Positions 9,534-16,981 of a DNA stretch of 44,174 bases are shown here, piece by piece. Below the pieces are notes generated by a model. The model did not search any database and was not told where the DNA came from. It saw only the letters and a program-made list of their open reading frames with translations. The translations under genes were made by a program, and so were the position numbers. The stretch comes from an uncultured Collinsella sp. (GTDB lineage: Bacteria; Actinomycetota; Coriobacteriia; Coriobacteriales; Coriobacteriaceae). The stretch is from the NCBI GenBank assembly GCA_959602875.1, contig CAUGVQ010000005.1:1-44174 (forward strand), written 5' to 3'. How positions within the stretch are numbered: the stretch's first letter is position 1; every line of letters starts with the position of its first letter.

Positions 9534-9869
9534 ATGAAGACCATCAAGTCTCGTTCGGATTTCGAGCGCGTTTATTCTGAGGGAAGGCGCTACAACCATC
9601 CCCTGATGCGCATGGTGATAGTTGATTCTGCTAGCGAAGGCGGCCCGGGTAGGGTCGCCTTCGCTGCTCCTAAGCGACTGGGTAACGCGGTGTTTCGCAA
9701 CCGCTCCAAGCGAGTGATGCGCGAGACGGCGCGTGCGGTGGGGCTTCCCGCCGCCGGTAAAGAGGCCATTCTCTTTGCCACTCGCGGCACGGCTACCGCT
9801 ACGCCCGCAGCGCTTATACAGGCACTGCAGTCGCTCTGCAACCGGGCGGGAGTCTCCCTCAATGGGTAA
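9534..9869 (+). CDS. rnpA: Ribonuclease P protein component
   Basis: A 111-residue basic protein that assists the RNase P RNA in cutting tRNA 5' leaders. The conserved RNR-type motif is visible as [13 protein letters not shown] at about residues 51-63, preceded by [13 protein letters not shown]. The N-terminal [14 protein letters not shown] is typical. It starts 18 nt after rpmH and overlaps yidD by 8 nt, so the three genes form one transcript. Confidence 0.96.
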   Translation: MKTIKSRSDFERVYSEGRRYNHPLMRMVIVDSASEGGPGRVAFAAPKRLGNAVFRNRSKRVMRETARAVGLPAAGKEAILFATRGTATATPAALIQALQSLCNRAGVSLNG

Positions 9870-10089
9870 GACCTCCTGGTTGCGACGGTGTGCAATCGCG
9901 CCTATCCGGTTTTACCAGCGGTTTATTTCCCCGCTGCTGCCGGACGCGTGTATCTACATACCGACGTGCTCTCAATATGCTGTCGAGGCGATCGAGAAGC
10001 ACGGTGTTATATACGGCATGTTCCTGGCCGCGCGCCGCATCTTGCGGTGCAATCCGCTTCACGCGGGCGGCTATGACCCCGTCCCGTAA
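9862..10089 (+). CDS. yidD: YidD membrane-protein insertion efficiency factor
   Basis: A 75-residue protein with the YidD hallmarks: [31 protein letters not shown] (residues 14-44) with its conserved Cys residues, and the end [14 protein letters not shown]. YidD lies at the inner face of the membrane and helps YidC insert proteins. The ATG at 9862 lies inside the end of rnpA, an 8-nt overlap that implies translational coupling. yidC follows after 27 nt. Confidence 0.95.
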   Translation: MGKTSWLRRCAIAPIRFYQRFISPLLPDACIYIPTCSQYAVEAIEKHGVIYGMFLAARRILRCNPLHAGGYDPVP

Positions 10090-10116
10090 CGGGCCGGGAC
10101 ACGGAGGAAAAACGTT

Positions 10117-10887
10117 ATGTGGGATTGGATCGTCAACATTCTCTTCGAGATCCTGCGCCTCATCCAGAGCTTTGCTGTCGACTGGGGCCTCTCGATCGTC
10201 ATCCTGGTGCTGATCGTGCGTCTTCTTCTGACGCCGCTTATGATCAAGTCCACCAAGTCGACGGCGCGCATGCAGGTTCTTCAGCCCAAGCTGCAGGAGA
10301 TTCAGGAGCGCTACGCCGATGATCCCCAGCGCATGAACGAGGAGATGCAGAGGTTCTACTCCGAGAACAAGTTCAGCCCGCTTGGCGGCTGCCTGCCCCT
10401 CCTTATTCAGATGCCCATCCTGTTTGCGCTGTTCACGCTGCTTTCCAACCTGCCCAACTACTTCGAGGGCAGCTCGTTCTCCTTCTTCAACATCCTGCCC
10501 GACCTCACCGCAACCCCCGCGGGCACCATGGCCGAGGGCATCACCGCGGCTCTTCCGTACCTTATCTCGCTCGTGTTCTTTGCGGTGCTGACGCTCATTC
10601 CGCAGCTCTACATGTCCCGCAACCAGACGGGGGCCCAGGCGTCCACCATGCGCACCACCTCGGTCGTCATGGCCATCATGATGCTCTTCATCGGTTGGGG
10701 TCTTCCCGCCGGTGTTCTTCTGTACTACGACGTCTCGACCGCCTGGCAGGTCATTCAGCAGATCTTCATCACGCAGCGCGTTATGGAGAAGGCCAAGGCC
10801 GACGAGGAGGAGCGCCTCGCCAACGCGCCCATCGAGGTCGATGTGGTTCGTCGTGAGCGCAAGGCGCGCCCGCATAAGAAGCACTAA
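10117..10887 (+). CDS. yidC: YidC/Oxa1-type membrane protein insertase
   Basis: A 256-residue insertase of the short Gram-positive type, lacking the large periplasmic domain of E. coli YidC. Membrane segments can be seen at about residues 22-40 (LSIVILVLIVRLLLTPL, with the functional Arg), 90-110 (LPLLIQMPILFALFTLL), 145-165 and 185-215. The cytoplasmic hairpin has the TKSTARMQVLQPKLQEIQERY motif. The tail is strongly basic (RRERKARPHKKH), which in such YidC forms contacts ribosomes. No lipobox is present at the N-terminus. The ATG has GGAGGAAAAACGTT upstream. Confidence 0.95.
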   Translation: MWDWIVNILFEILRLIQSFAVDWGLSIVILVLIVRLLLTPLMIKSTKSTARMQVLQPKLQEIQERYADDPQRMNEEMQRFYSENKFSPLGGCLPLLIQMPILFALFTLLSNLPNYFEGSSFSFFNILPDLTATPAGTMAEGITAALPYLISLVFFAVLTLIPQLYMSRNQTGAQASTMRTTSVVMAIMMLFIGWGLPAGVLLYYDVSTAWQVIQQIFITQRVMEKAKADEEERLANAPIEVDVVRRERKARPHKKH

Positions 10888-10902
10888 CGCGGTATAGTTG
10901 TT

Positions 10903-10924
10903 GACGGCTGCTTCGGCAGCCGTC
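10903..10924 (+). terminator. Hairpin after yidC
   Basis: A 9-bp perfect stem GACGGCTGC/GCAGCCGTC closes a UUCG tetraloop, 15 nt after the yidC stop. The T-rich tail (TCTGTATGATTCTGCTTTT) is weak but present, so it probably ends the rpmH-yidC transcript. Confidence 0.7.
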
Positions 10925-10944
10925 TCTGTATGATTCTGCTTTTA

Positions 10945-10960
10945 AGTTAGGTACCTAACT
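10945..10960. promoter_or_regulatory. 16-bp palindrome AGTTAGGTACCTAACT before khpB
   Basis: A perfect 16-bp dyad ends 15 nt before the khpB ATG, between a possible -10 box (TATGAT, 10929-10934) and the ribosome site. The position suits a repressor operator. The same 16 bases, extended by AA on the right, recur at 14561-14576. Confidence 0.65.
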
Positions 10961-10975
10961 AATATTGAGGTGCAT

Positions 10976-11575
10976 ATGTTTGAGGAAATTGAAGAGATGG
11001 ATGCTGCTCAGTCCGAGGTCGCTCAGGATGCTGAGACCGTTCAGCCCGAGGTTGTAACTGGTCCGTACGCTCAGATCGCTGCCAAGTACAAGGCTGGCGA
11101 GGAGCTTTCTGATGAGGAGACGGATACTGTCGTTGATGTCTCCATCACCATCCTCCGTGAGGTGCTTGGCTTCTTTGACGCCGCTGACTCCCCCATCGAT
11201 GAGTACGAGGGCGACGACGGTGAGGTCATTCTCGACGTGACCGCTCCCAACCTGGCTGTTCTTATCGGCCGTCATGGTCGTACCTTGGATTCCTTCCAGA
11301 CCATGTTCTCCCTTCTGGTGAGCCGTAAGCTCGGCTTCCGGTTCCCCATTGTGGTTGACATCGAGGGTTACAAGAGTCGTCGTCATGACAAGATTACCGA
11401 GATGGCTGAGCGCGCTGCCGCTCGTGCTATTCGCTCTCGCGGCTCCGTTTCCCTTCAGCCCATGAACGCCTACGAGCGTCGCCTTGTTCACCTGGCGTTG
11501 CGCGACAACGTTAATGTTGAGACGCATTCCGAGGGTGTCGATCCTGAGCGTCGCGTTGTGATTTCCGCTGTCTAG
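10976..11575 (+). CDS. khpB: KhpB/Jag RNA-binding protein (KH and R3H domains)
   Basis: A 199-residue RNA-binding protein next to yidC, where jag/khpB is normally found. An acidic N-terminal part (1-25) leads into a short Jag-like segment. The KH domain has its GxxG loop in LIGRHGRTLDSFQ near residue 97, and the R3H domain has ERRLVHLALRDNVNVETHSEG near 165-185. KhpB works with KhpA on small RNAs and influences cell division and elongation in Gram-positives. I chose ATG 10976 with GAGG 6 nt upstream; a GTG two codons earlier is poorer. Codon use (many GCT, CTT and TCT) differs clearly from upstream yidC. Confidence 0.93.
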   Translation: MFEEIEEMDAAQSEVAQDAETVQPEVVTGPYAQIAAKYKAGEELSDEETDTVVDVSITILREVLGFFDAADSPIDEYEGDDGEVILDVTAPNLAVLIGRHGRTLDSFQTMFSLLVSRKLGFRFPIVVDIEGYKSRRHDKITEMAERAAARAIRSRGSVSLQPMNAYERRLVHLALRDNVNVETHSEGVDPERRVVISAV

Positions 11576-11599
11576 TCAGCAGGTGTATCCGCTATGCTT

Positions 11600-11628
11600 A
11601 AGGGGTGCTTCGGCACCCCTTCTTTTTT
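11600..11628 (+). terminator. Rho-independent terminator after khpB
   Basis: A 9-bp stem AAGGGGTGC/GCACCCCTT with a UUCG loop is followed by CTTTTTTT. This is a textbook intrinsic terminator 24 nt after the khpB stop. Confidence 0.95.
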
Positions 11629-11674
11629 TGCCAAGATTTCTTGTTCCATTGGTTTCTGTCAGAGATGAGGGATA

Positions 11675-12448
11675 ATGTCGGAACAGCTATCTCGTTCTGT
11701 TGAGTCTCAAGCGTCGACCGATTCTTTTGATCATGATGCTTTATTCATTGAGCTAAAGTCTCTTACCGAGGGTTTCGGTCTTACTGTTTCTGATGAGATT
11801 CTTATTGGATGTCTGAAGCATCTGTATCTTGTCCTTCAGGCAAACAAGACTATGAATCTTACACGCATCCTTGATTTACATGACGCGCTCATCCTTCATA
11901 TTCTTGATTCGCTTACCTTTCTTCCTTATATTGAAGATTCTCCTAACGGTGCCGTTCTTGATATGGGTACGGGTGGTGGATTTCCCGGCATCCCTCTAGC
12001 GCTTGCTACTGATCGTTGTTTCACGCTTCTTGATTCGGTGGGTAAGAAAGTTGAAGCGGTCAGCTCCTTCTTAGAGGAGCTTGGATTATCTCAACGCTGT
12101 ATTGCCACTCAGGAACGTGTTGAGGCCTTTGGTGTAAGTCATTCAGGTCGCTTTGCTGTTGTCACCGCACGCGCAATGGCTTCACTTCCTGTTCTTGTTG
12201 AGTATGCAGCACCCATATTGATGCGTGATGGTCATCTGATTGTAAGTAAGGGCAATCCTGATGACGAAGAGATTGCTAGTGGTGATTCGGCTGCGAAGAT
12301 TTGTGGCCTATCTCGAATCGTAACTTCAGAGTTCGATCTCCCATATAATTTGGGTCACAGAACCTTCTTGGTATATGAGAAGACGTCTAAACCTTCAATT
12401 AAGCTTCCTAGAGCTGTTGGAGTTGCCCGAAAGACCCCACTCGCTTAG
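11675..12448 (+). CDS. rsmG: 16S rRNA (guanine-N7) methyltransferase RsmG
   Basis: A 257-residue AdoMet-dependent enzyme that methylates G527 of 16S rRNA (E. coli numbering). The RsmG core is clear: NLTRILDLHDALILHILDSL, then the AdoMet loop VLDMGTGGGFPGIPLA at about residues 94-109, and VTARAMASLPVLVEYAAPIL. An additional 15-20 residues precede the usual start. The ATG has GAGGG 4-5 nt upstream. The gene is markedly A+T-rich compared with most of the window. Its transcript likely ends in the parS-bearing palindrome just downstream. Confidence 0.95.
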   Translation: MSEQLSRSVESQASTDSFDHDALFIELKSLTEGFGLTVSDEILIGCLKHLYLVLQANKTMNLTRILDLHDALILHILDSLTFLPYIEDSPNGAVLDMGTGGGFPGIPLALATDRCFTLLDSVGKKVEAVSSFLEELGLSQRCIATQERVEAFGVSHSGRFAVVTARAMASLPVLVEYAAPILMRDGHLIVSKGNPDDEEIASGDSAAKICGLSRIVTSEFDLPYNLGHRTFLVYEKTSKPSIKLPRAVGVARKTPLA

Positions 12449-12466
12449 ATTTCATTCAATACTCTT

Positions 12467-12512
12467 TGATTTAGCCCTATGTTTCACGTGAAACATAGGG
12501 CTAAATCATTTT
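12467..12512 (+). terminator. 42-bp perfect palindrome with parS at its centre; likely rsmG terminator
   Basis: Positions 12467-12508 are a perfect 42-bp inverted repeat, with arms TGATTTAGCCCTAT and its complement around TGTTTCACGTGAAACA, followed by TTTT. It lies 18 nt after the rsmG stop. The RNA would fold into a 21-bp stem with a U tail, so one element appears to serve as both a ParB site and an intrinsic terminator. Confidence 0.8.
12480..12495. promoter_or_regulatory. parS site 1
   Basis: TGTTTCACGTGAAACA, a perfect match to the bacterial chromosomal parS consensus. It is bound by ParB and nucleates the segregation complex near oriC. It sits at the centre of the 42-bp palindrome after rsmG. 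Confidence 0.97.
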
Positions 12513-12526
12513 CTATCTTGTCAGCA

Positions 12527-12542
12527 TGTTTCACGTGAAACA
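12527..12542. promoter_or_regulatory. parS site 2
   Basis: Second perfect TGTTTCACGTGAAACA, starting 47 nt after the start of site 1 and again 47 nt before site 3. Confidence 0.97.
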
Positions 12543-12573
12543 TAATGAGAGGACAGAGAAGTTTCAGTGAATA

Positions 12574-12589
12574 TGTTTCACGTGAAACA
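12574..12589. promoter_or_regulatory. parS site 3
   Basis: Third perfect TGTTTCACGTGAAACA, exactly 47 nt after site 2. It lies in the parA leader, or inside parA if an upstream start is used (it would then encode MFHVKH). ParB binding here could also control parAB transcription. Confidence 0.97.
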
Positions 12590-12632
12590 TGCTCCACAAT
12601 GCATCAATCGTTCATTAACCGTAAAAGGAGGC

Positions 12633-13436
12633 ATGGTGGGCTTTAGAGACGTTAAGCGCTCGAAAAGTGCAAAGCAAACGCGTATTATCGCGATAATCAA
12701 TCAAAAAGGTGGCGTAGGAAAGTCAACTACAGCAGTAAATCTTGCAGCCGCACTGGGTGAGCAGAATAAAAAGGTCCTTCTGGTTGATTTCGATCCGCAG
12801 GGAAACAGTACAAGTGGTCTTGGAATTGAAAAAGAAGATCTGGAACAGTGTGTATATGACGCATTGCTGAATGATGTTCCGGTAAAAGAACTCATTCATG
12901 ACACCGAAACGAAAAAGGTCTTTGTTGTTCCGGCAACAATTCAGCTCGCTGGAGCAGAAATTGAGCTAGTTTCCGCAATGGCTCGTGAAACCAGACTGAA
13001 AGAACTGCTTGCACCGGTAAAAGATGAGTTTGATTTCATCTTTATCGACTGCCCGCCATCGCTTGGTTTGCTCACTATCAACGCTCTGGCGGCAGCAGAC
13101 AGTGTTTTGATCCCCATCCAGTGTGAATACTACGCACTTGAAGGCGTCACAAAACTTCTCGAGTCGATGAGAATGGTTAAGTCGCGTATCAATAAGGATC
13201 TTGATACATACGGCGTGCTTATGACCATGTATGATTCACGCACATCACTGTCTAACCAGGTAGTGGATGAAGTGAGAAACTACTTCGGAGATAAGACGTT
13301 TAAAACATTGATTCCCCGAACGGTGAAACTTTCGGAGGCTCCTTCGTTTGGCATGCCTGTTATTAACTACGCACCAAATAACAAGGGTGCAAAAGCGTAT
13401 CGTGAGCTTGCAAAAGAGGTGATTCGTCGTGCCTAG
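12633..13436 (+). CDS. parA: Chromosome-partitioning ATPase ParA (Soj)
   Basis: A 267-residue deviant-Walker ATPase that moves ParB-parS complexes and can regulate DnaA. Key motifs are the Walker A IINQKGGVGKSTTAVNLAAAL with its signature Lys, LVDFDPQGNST (Walker A'), FIFIDCPPSLGLLTINAL (Walker B) and the C-terminal IPRTVKLSEAPSFGMPVINY. The start is uncertain. ATG 12633 and GTG 12636 lie just after AAAGGAGG and give a normal short N-terminus. An upstream GTG 12567 or ATG 12573 would read through parS site 3. It overlaps parB by 8 nt. The DNA is A+T-rich relative to flanking genes. Confidence 0.95.
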   Translation: MVGFRDVKRSKSAKQTRIIAIINQKGGVGKSTTAVNLAAALGEQNKKVLLVDFDPQGNSTSGLGIEKEDLEQCVYDALLNDVPVKELIHDTETKKVFVVPATIQLAGAEIELVSAMARETRLKELLAPVKDEFDFIFIDCPPSLGLLTINALAAADSVLIPIQCEYYALEGVTKLLESMRMVKSRINKDLDTYGVLMTMYDSRTSLSNQVVDEVRNYFGDKTFKTLIPRTVKLSEAPSFGMPVINYAPNNKGAKAYRELAKEVIRRA

Positions 13437-14301
13437 TCCAAAGAAAAAGGCTCTGGGGCGTGGTCTCAATGCCCTGGTTGGTGAAGCACAGTATGAAACG
13501 GGTAATTCAGTTGCTGACACTAAGCTGAAGATCAGTGAAATCGTCCCCAATCCGAATCAGCCTCGTACTCATTTCAATGAGACAGAGCTTAACGAGCTAA
13601 GTGAGTCAATTCGCGAGCATGGGGTACTTCAGCCCCTTCTGGTCCGTAAACACGGTGCCAAATACGAGATTATTGCAGGAGAACGTCGTTATCAGGCATC
13701 AAAGATGGCAGACCTCACTGAAGTTCCTGTCATCATCAAAGATGTCAACGACGAGGAGATGCTGGCTCTCGCCCTGATCGAGAACCTTCAGCGTTCAGAC
13801 TTAAATCCGTTGGAAGAGGCTAAAGGTTACCGTCAGCTCATTGATGCAAGTGGTATGACACAGGATGCACTCTCCAAAGCTGTGTCCAAGTCGCGTTCGG
13901 CTATCACCAACTCACTTCGCCTGCTTGATCTCCCGGAGCCTGTGCAACAGATGATCTTTGATGGCAAGCTTACTGCAGGCCATGCTCGAGCAATTCTTGC
14001 CGTGCCGTATGAAGACGCACGCATCAAACTTGCAGAGCGCGTAGTTGCTGAAGGTTTGTCGGTACGTGCGACAGAACATCTTGCTCCACTGTTTTCTGTC
14101 GGAGATCAGCCAAAAGCTCCGAGACCAGTCACGCCGCAGTCTTATAAGAAGGCGGCTCGAGTCCTTCGCCAGGTGTTTAACACCAATGTTCGCGTAAAGA
14201 GTACACGGGGTAAGAACAAGATTGAGATTGAGTTTAAGGACGAGGATGAACTCGCTTCGATTCTTTCTCAGATTGTTGATGGTGGTGAGCAAGGTGAATA
14301 A
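13429..14301 (+). CDS. parB: Chromosome-partitioning protein ParB (Spo0J), CTPase clamp
   Basis: A 290-residue protein that binds parS and slides as a CTP-dependent clamp. The N-terminal KKKALGRGLNALVG is the ParA-stimulating tail. The ParB/Srx domain has ELSESIREHGVLQPLLVR and the CTP-binding GERRYQASKMA near residue 85, followed by ENLQRSDLNPLEEA. The helix-turn-helix is QDALSKAVSKSRSAITNSLRLLDLP, with GHARAIL after it. The C-terminus is a dimerisation domain. The GTG start overlaps parA by 8 nt with AGAGGTG upstream. At least three perfect parS sites lie just before parA. Confidence 0.97.
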   Translation: MPSPKKKALGRGLNALVGEAQYETGNSVADTKLKISEIVPNPNQPRTHFNETELNELSESIREHGVLQPLLVRKHGAKYEIIAGERRYQASKMADLTEVPVIIKDVNDEEMLALALIENLQRSDLNPLEEAKGYRQLIDASGMTQDALSKAVSKSRSAITNSLRLLDLPEPVQQMIFDGKLTAGHARAILAVPYEDARIKLAERVVAEGLSVRATEHLAPLFSVGDQPKAPRPVTPQSYKKAARVLRQVFNTNVRVKSTRGKNKIEIEFKDEDELASILSQIVDGGEQGE

Positions 14302-14548
14302 GGCCCTTACAGCTGCAGCAGTGGGTTTAGGTGCAATTGCAATTGGTTGTGCAGCAGGGTACAAGCTTGCGACCGATGAGGATCTAAGGTCCTATATTGT
14401 TCGCAACATGCAAGATGCATTCAACATCTCCAAGCGTAAAGTTTCTGGTATGACGGAAGATGTTGCAATGCGTACTGCAAGAATGACGAGGAATCCCAAG
14501 ATCAATCAAGACTGGGTTGAAAACCAGTGGGGTGCTATTGGATACTAG
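14285..14548 (+). CDS. Small single-pass membrane protein after parB
   Basis: An 87-residue protein of unknown function. Residues about 6-27 (ALTAAAVGLGAIAIGCAAGYKL) form one hydrophobic helix with small residues, followed by a charged, probably amphipathic region (DLRSYIVRNMQDAFNISKRKVSGMTEDVAMRTARMTRN) and a conserved-looking aromatic end. Several starts (ATG 14279, GTG 14282, 14285, 14294) overlap the end of parB, implying translational coupling; I chose a middle one. The location suggests a membrane partner of the ParABS system or the origin region, but nothing in the sequence proves this. Its length and coding style match parA and parB. Confidence 0.7.
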   Translation: MSKVNKALTAAAVGLGAIAIGCAAGYKLATDEDLRSYIVRNMQDAFNISKRKVSGMTEDVAMRTARMTRNPKINQDWVENQWGAIGY

Positions 14549-14560
14549 AAAATAGGTTAT

Positions 14561-14576
14561 AGTTAGGTACCTAACT
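14561..14576. promoter_or_regulatory. Second copy of the 16-bp palindrome AGTTAGGTACCTAACT
   Basis: Identical to 10945-10960 and located 12 nt after the stop of the small membrane gene. A TATAGT -10-like sequence (14558-14563) overlaps its left edge, but no gene follows on the plus strand. See the matching finding. Confidence 0.6.
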
Positions 14577-14610
14577 AAAGTAGAGCTTTTAGTATCGTAT
14601 GCACAAAGCC

Positions 14611-14626
14611 GGTTTCACGTGAAGCG
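14611..14626. promoter_or_regulatory. Degenerate parS-like site
   Basis: GGTTTCACGTGAAGCG matches 13 of 16 bases of parS, including an unbroken 12-base core GTTTCACGTGAA. It lies in the short gap between the parB-linked gene and the rlmN terminator. It may be a weak ParB site. Confidence 0.4.
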
Positions 14627-14647
14627 ATAGCAATCTATATGAGAAAA

Positions 14648-14680
14648 GAGGGCGGGTTGCAACTTATGCAACCCGCCCTC
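14648..14680 (-). terminator. Intrinsic terminator of rlmN
   Basis: A 13-bp perfect stem GAGGGCGGGTTGC/GCAACCCGCCCTC with a 7-nt loop. Read on the minus strand it is followed by TTTTCTC, so it ends rlmN, whose stop is about 70 nt away. It may also stop plus-strand transcripts from the parAB side. Confidence 0.85.
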
Positions 14681-14749
14681 AGGCTATACCGGATGAAATA
14701 CAAACGCTTAAGAGTCTGGAGCAAAACCAGGAATTCGCAGCTAGACGCG

Positions 14750-15796
14750 TTAGCGAGCGTTTACGATGCGCTGCTTGAGCTGGCCGCAGGCGGCGTCGAT
14801 ATCGGAACCGCGGGAGTTACGTATCGTGGCCTCAATGCCGCGTGAGGCGAGCATCTTCTGCAGCTTCTCGACCTTCTCGACGGGGGAGGGACGGAAGGGA
14901 CTGTCGGGGATGTAGTTCAGCTGAATGAGGTTCACGTGGCAAAGCGTGCCTTCGCAGAAGTCACAGAGCGTGAGCATCTCAGGGTTGGTGTCGTTCACAC
15001 CGTCGATCATCGCGTATTCGTACGTGGGGCGGCGACCAGTCTTCTCGACATAGTCCTGCAGCGCCTCATGCAGGCGCAGGAGCGTGTATTTCTTTACGCC
15101 GGGCATGAGCTGATTGCGCGTGCCCTGGACGGCGGAGTGGAGCGAGATGGCGAGGGTGAACTGCTCGGGGAGCTTGGCAAATTCGCGAATGCCGGGGATA
15201 ACGCCGCAGGTAGAGACCGTAAGGTGGCGCGCGCCGATGTTGAGGCCATCGGGGCTGTTGAGCATGCACAGGGCCTCGACCACAGCATCGTAGTTGGCAA
15301 AAGGCTCGCCTTGGCCCATAAAGACCACGCTGGTGACGCGCTCGCCAAAATCACGCTGCACGTGCAGGACCTGGTCTACAATCTCCTGCGCGGTGAGGGA
15401 GCGCGTAAGGCCAGCGAGGCCGGTTGCACAGAAGGCACAGCGCATGCCGCAACCCGCTTGGGAGGAAACGCAGACGGCGAGCTTGCCCCGCGAGGGCATG
15501 CCGACGGTCTCCACCGCCACGCCGTCAGAGAACTGCAGCAGGTACTTGCGCGATCCGTCGCGCGAGACCTGCTTGGTAATCTCAACCGGCGTGTTAAAGG
15601 AGAAGCGCTCGGCAAGCTGCGCGCGTAGGGCTTTGGGCAGGTTGGTCATCTCATCAAACGAGGCCGCCTGCTTCTCGCCAAGCCACTCGATAAGCTGCTT
15701 AGCGCGAAACGCCGGCTGGCCAAGTTCCTCGACAAGGGCACGAATCTCGTCTTGGGTGAGCGAGCGAATATCGCGCAAGGGCGTGGTGGGTTCCAT
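14750..15796 (-). CDS. rlmN: Dual-specificity RNA methyltransferase RlmN
   Basis: A 348-residue radical-SAM enzyme that makes 2-methyladenosine at 23S rRNA A2503 and in some tRNAs. The radical-SAM cluster motif CGMRCAFCATG (CxxxCxxC) lies in SSQAGCGMRCAFCATGLAG, followed by VVFMGQGEPFANYDAV and the late catalytic Cys in GSDIDAACGQL. The N-terminal accessory domain (GQPAFRAKQLIEWLGEKQA) is present. The ATG at 15796 follows AGAAAGG; longer readings upstream run antisense through ddl and are not real. It is the only minus-strand gene on the right arm and is transcribed towards the origin. Confidence 0.96.
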   Translation of the reverse strand: MEPTTPLRDIRSLTQDEIRALVEELGQPAFRAKQLIEWLGEKQAASFDEMTNLPKALRAQLAERFSFNTPVEITKQVSRDGSRKYLLQFSDGVAVETVGMPSRGKLAVCVSSQAGCGMRCAFCATGLAGLTRSLTAQEIVDQVLHVQRDFGERVTSVVFMGQGEPFANYDAVVEALCMLNSPDGLNIGARHLTVSTCGVIPGIREFAKLPEQFTLAISLHSAVQGTRNQLMPGVKKYTLLRLHEALQDYVEKTGRRPTYEYAMIDGVNDTNPEMLTLCDFCEGTLCHVNLIQLNYIPDSPFRPSPVEKVEKLQKMLASRGIEATIRNSRGSDIDAACGQLKQRIVNAR

Positions 15797-15949
15797 TGCA
15801 TGCCTTTCTGTAGCCGGCGTACGTGGCGGATGTGACAATTTGGGTGTTCGCACCGTCGCGCGGCCACGGTGCAACTTATAGAATAGGATAGCGTGAGTGA
15901 GAGTGAGCACCGAAAGCGATGCAAAAACATCGCGAAGGGAGCGGTCGAT

Positions 15950-16981
15950 ATGGCTGATAAGACGCGGAGCGATATGCGCATCGCTGTGTTGGCGGGCGGC
16001 ATTTCTGACGAGCGCGAGATTTCGCGCAACTCGGGCAAGAACGTTTGCGCGGCGCTCGTTGATGCGGGTTTTGGCACGGTTGAGATGCTCGACCCGGCAG
16101 ATGACGGCTTTATTGATCAGCTGTGCGGCGGCTCGTTTGACGTGGCCTTTATTGCCATGCACGGCAAGGGCGGCGAGGACGGTCAGATCCAGAGCGTGCT
16201 CGAGTACTGCCACATCCCGTACACGGGCTCCGGCGTGATTGCGAGCGCCTGCGCGGCCGACAAGGCGGTCTCCAAGGCGCTGTACGAGCGCGCGGGCATT
16301 CCCGTAGCGCGCGACTGCGTGGTCGAGGCAGGCGCTGTGGTGGACCCCGCGGCCGTGGTGGCGGACCTGGGCGAGGAGCTCTTTGTTAAGCCCGCGGTGA
16401 ACGGCTCGAGCTACGGCGTGTCCTTTGTGCACGGTGCAGACGAGCTTCTGCCTGCTATCGAGCGTGCTGCCGAGCACGGCGGCAAGGTGCTTGTGGAGCA
16501 GCGCCTTGTGGGTACCGAGATTACAGTGGGCGTCTACGACGCGCCTGATTGGCTGCGCGCGCTGCCTGTGGTGGAGATTCGCAAGCAGGAGAACGCCGAG
16601 TTCTACGACCTCAACGTCAAGTACATCGACCCCTCGCAGGTGCACCGCATTCCAGCACAGATTGCACCTGCTGATTACGCGCTCGCTCAGGAGCTCGCCT
16701 GCCGTGCGCACGAGGCACTCGGCTGCACCGGTTTCTCGCGCAGCGACTTTATTGTGACCGAGAACGGCCCGGTCATCCTCGAGACCAACACCATCCCGGG
16801 TATGACCGACACCTCGCTCTACCCGGACGAGGTGCGCCACGCCGGCATGGCCTTTAGCGACGTGTGCACCCGCCTGGTGGAGCTTGCCCTCGACGGCGCC
16901 CTCGCCCATCACCTGGACGACGCGGAGGTGCCCACTGATCTTGCCGAGAGCATGTATCCGCAGCTCTGGGGGCAGAAGTGA
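15950..16981 (+). CDS. ddl: D-alanine-D-alanine ligase
   Basis: A 343-residue ATP-grasp ligase that makes the D-Ala-D-Ala end of peptidoglycan precursors. Motifs are VLAGGISDEREIS near the start, FIAMHGKGGEDGQIQ, YTGSGVIASACAADK, the ATP-binding VKPAVNGSSYGVS, the VEIRKQENAEFYD substrate loop and LETNTIPGMTDTSLYP. The order is normal and the size fits. The ATG at 15950 has AAGGGAG about 8 nt upstream; an in-frame start 19 codons earlier has no clear ribosome site. It overlaps dinG by 4 nt, so the two are translationally coupled. Confidence 0.95.
   Translation: MADKTRSDMRIAVLAGGISDEREISRNSGKNVCAALVDAGFGTVEMLDPADDGFIDQLCGGSFDVAFIAMHGKGGEDGQIQSVLEYCHIPYTGSGVIASACAADKAVSKALYERAGIPVARDCVVEAGAVVDPAAVVADLGEELFVKPAVNGSSYGVSFVHGADELLPAIERAAEHGGKVLVEQRLVGTEITVGVYDAPDWLRALPVVEIRKQENAEFYDLNVKYIDPSQVHRIPAQIAPADYALAQELACRAHEALGCTGFSRSDFIVTENGPVILETNTIPGMTDTSLYPDEVRHAGMAFSDVCTRLVELALDGALAHHLDDAEVPTDLAESMYPQLWGQK

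Noticed and set aside
9081..9599. Minus-strand frame across oriC, rpmH and the start of rnpA
   Set aside because: It covers rpmH in antisense and has no ribosome site; its translation is low-complexity.
15797..16912. N-terminal extension of RlmN through the ddl region
   Set aside because: The added residues are antisense to ddl, and the ATG at 15796 has a good ribosome site.
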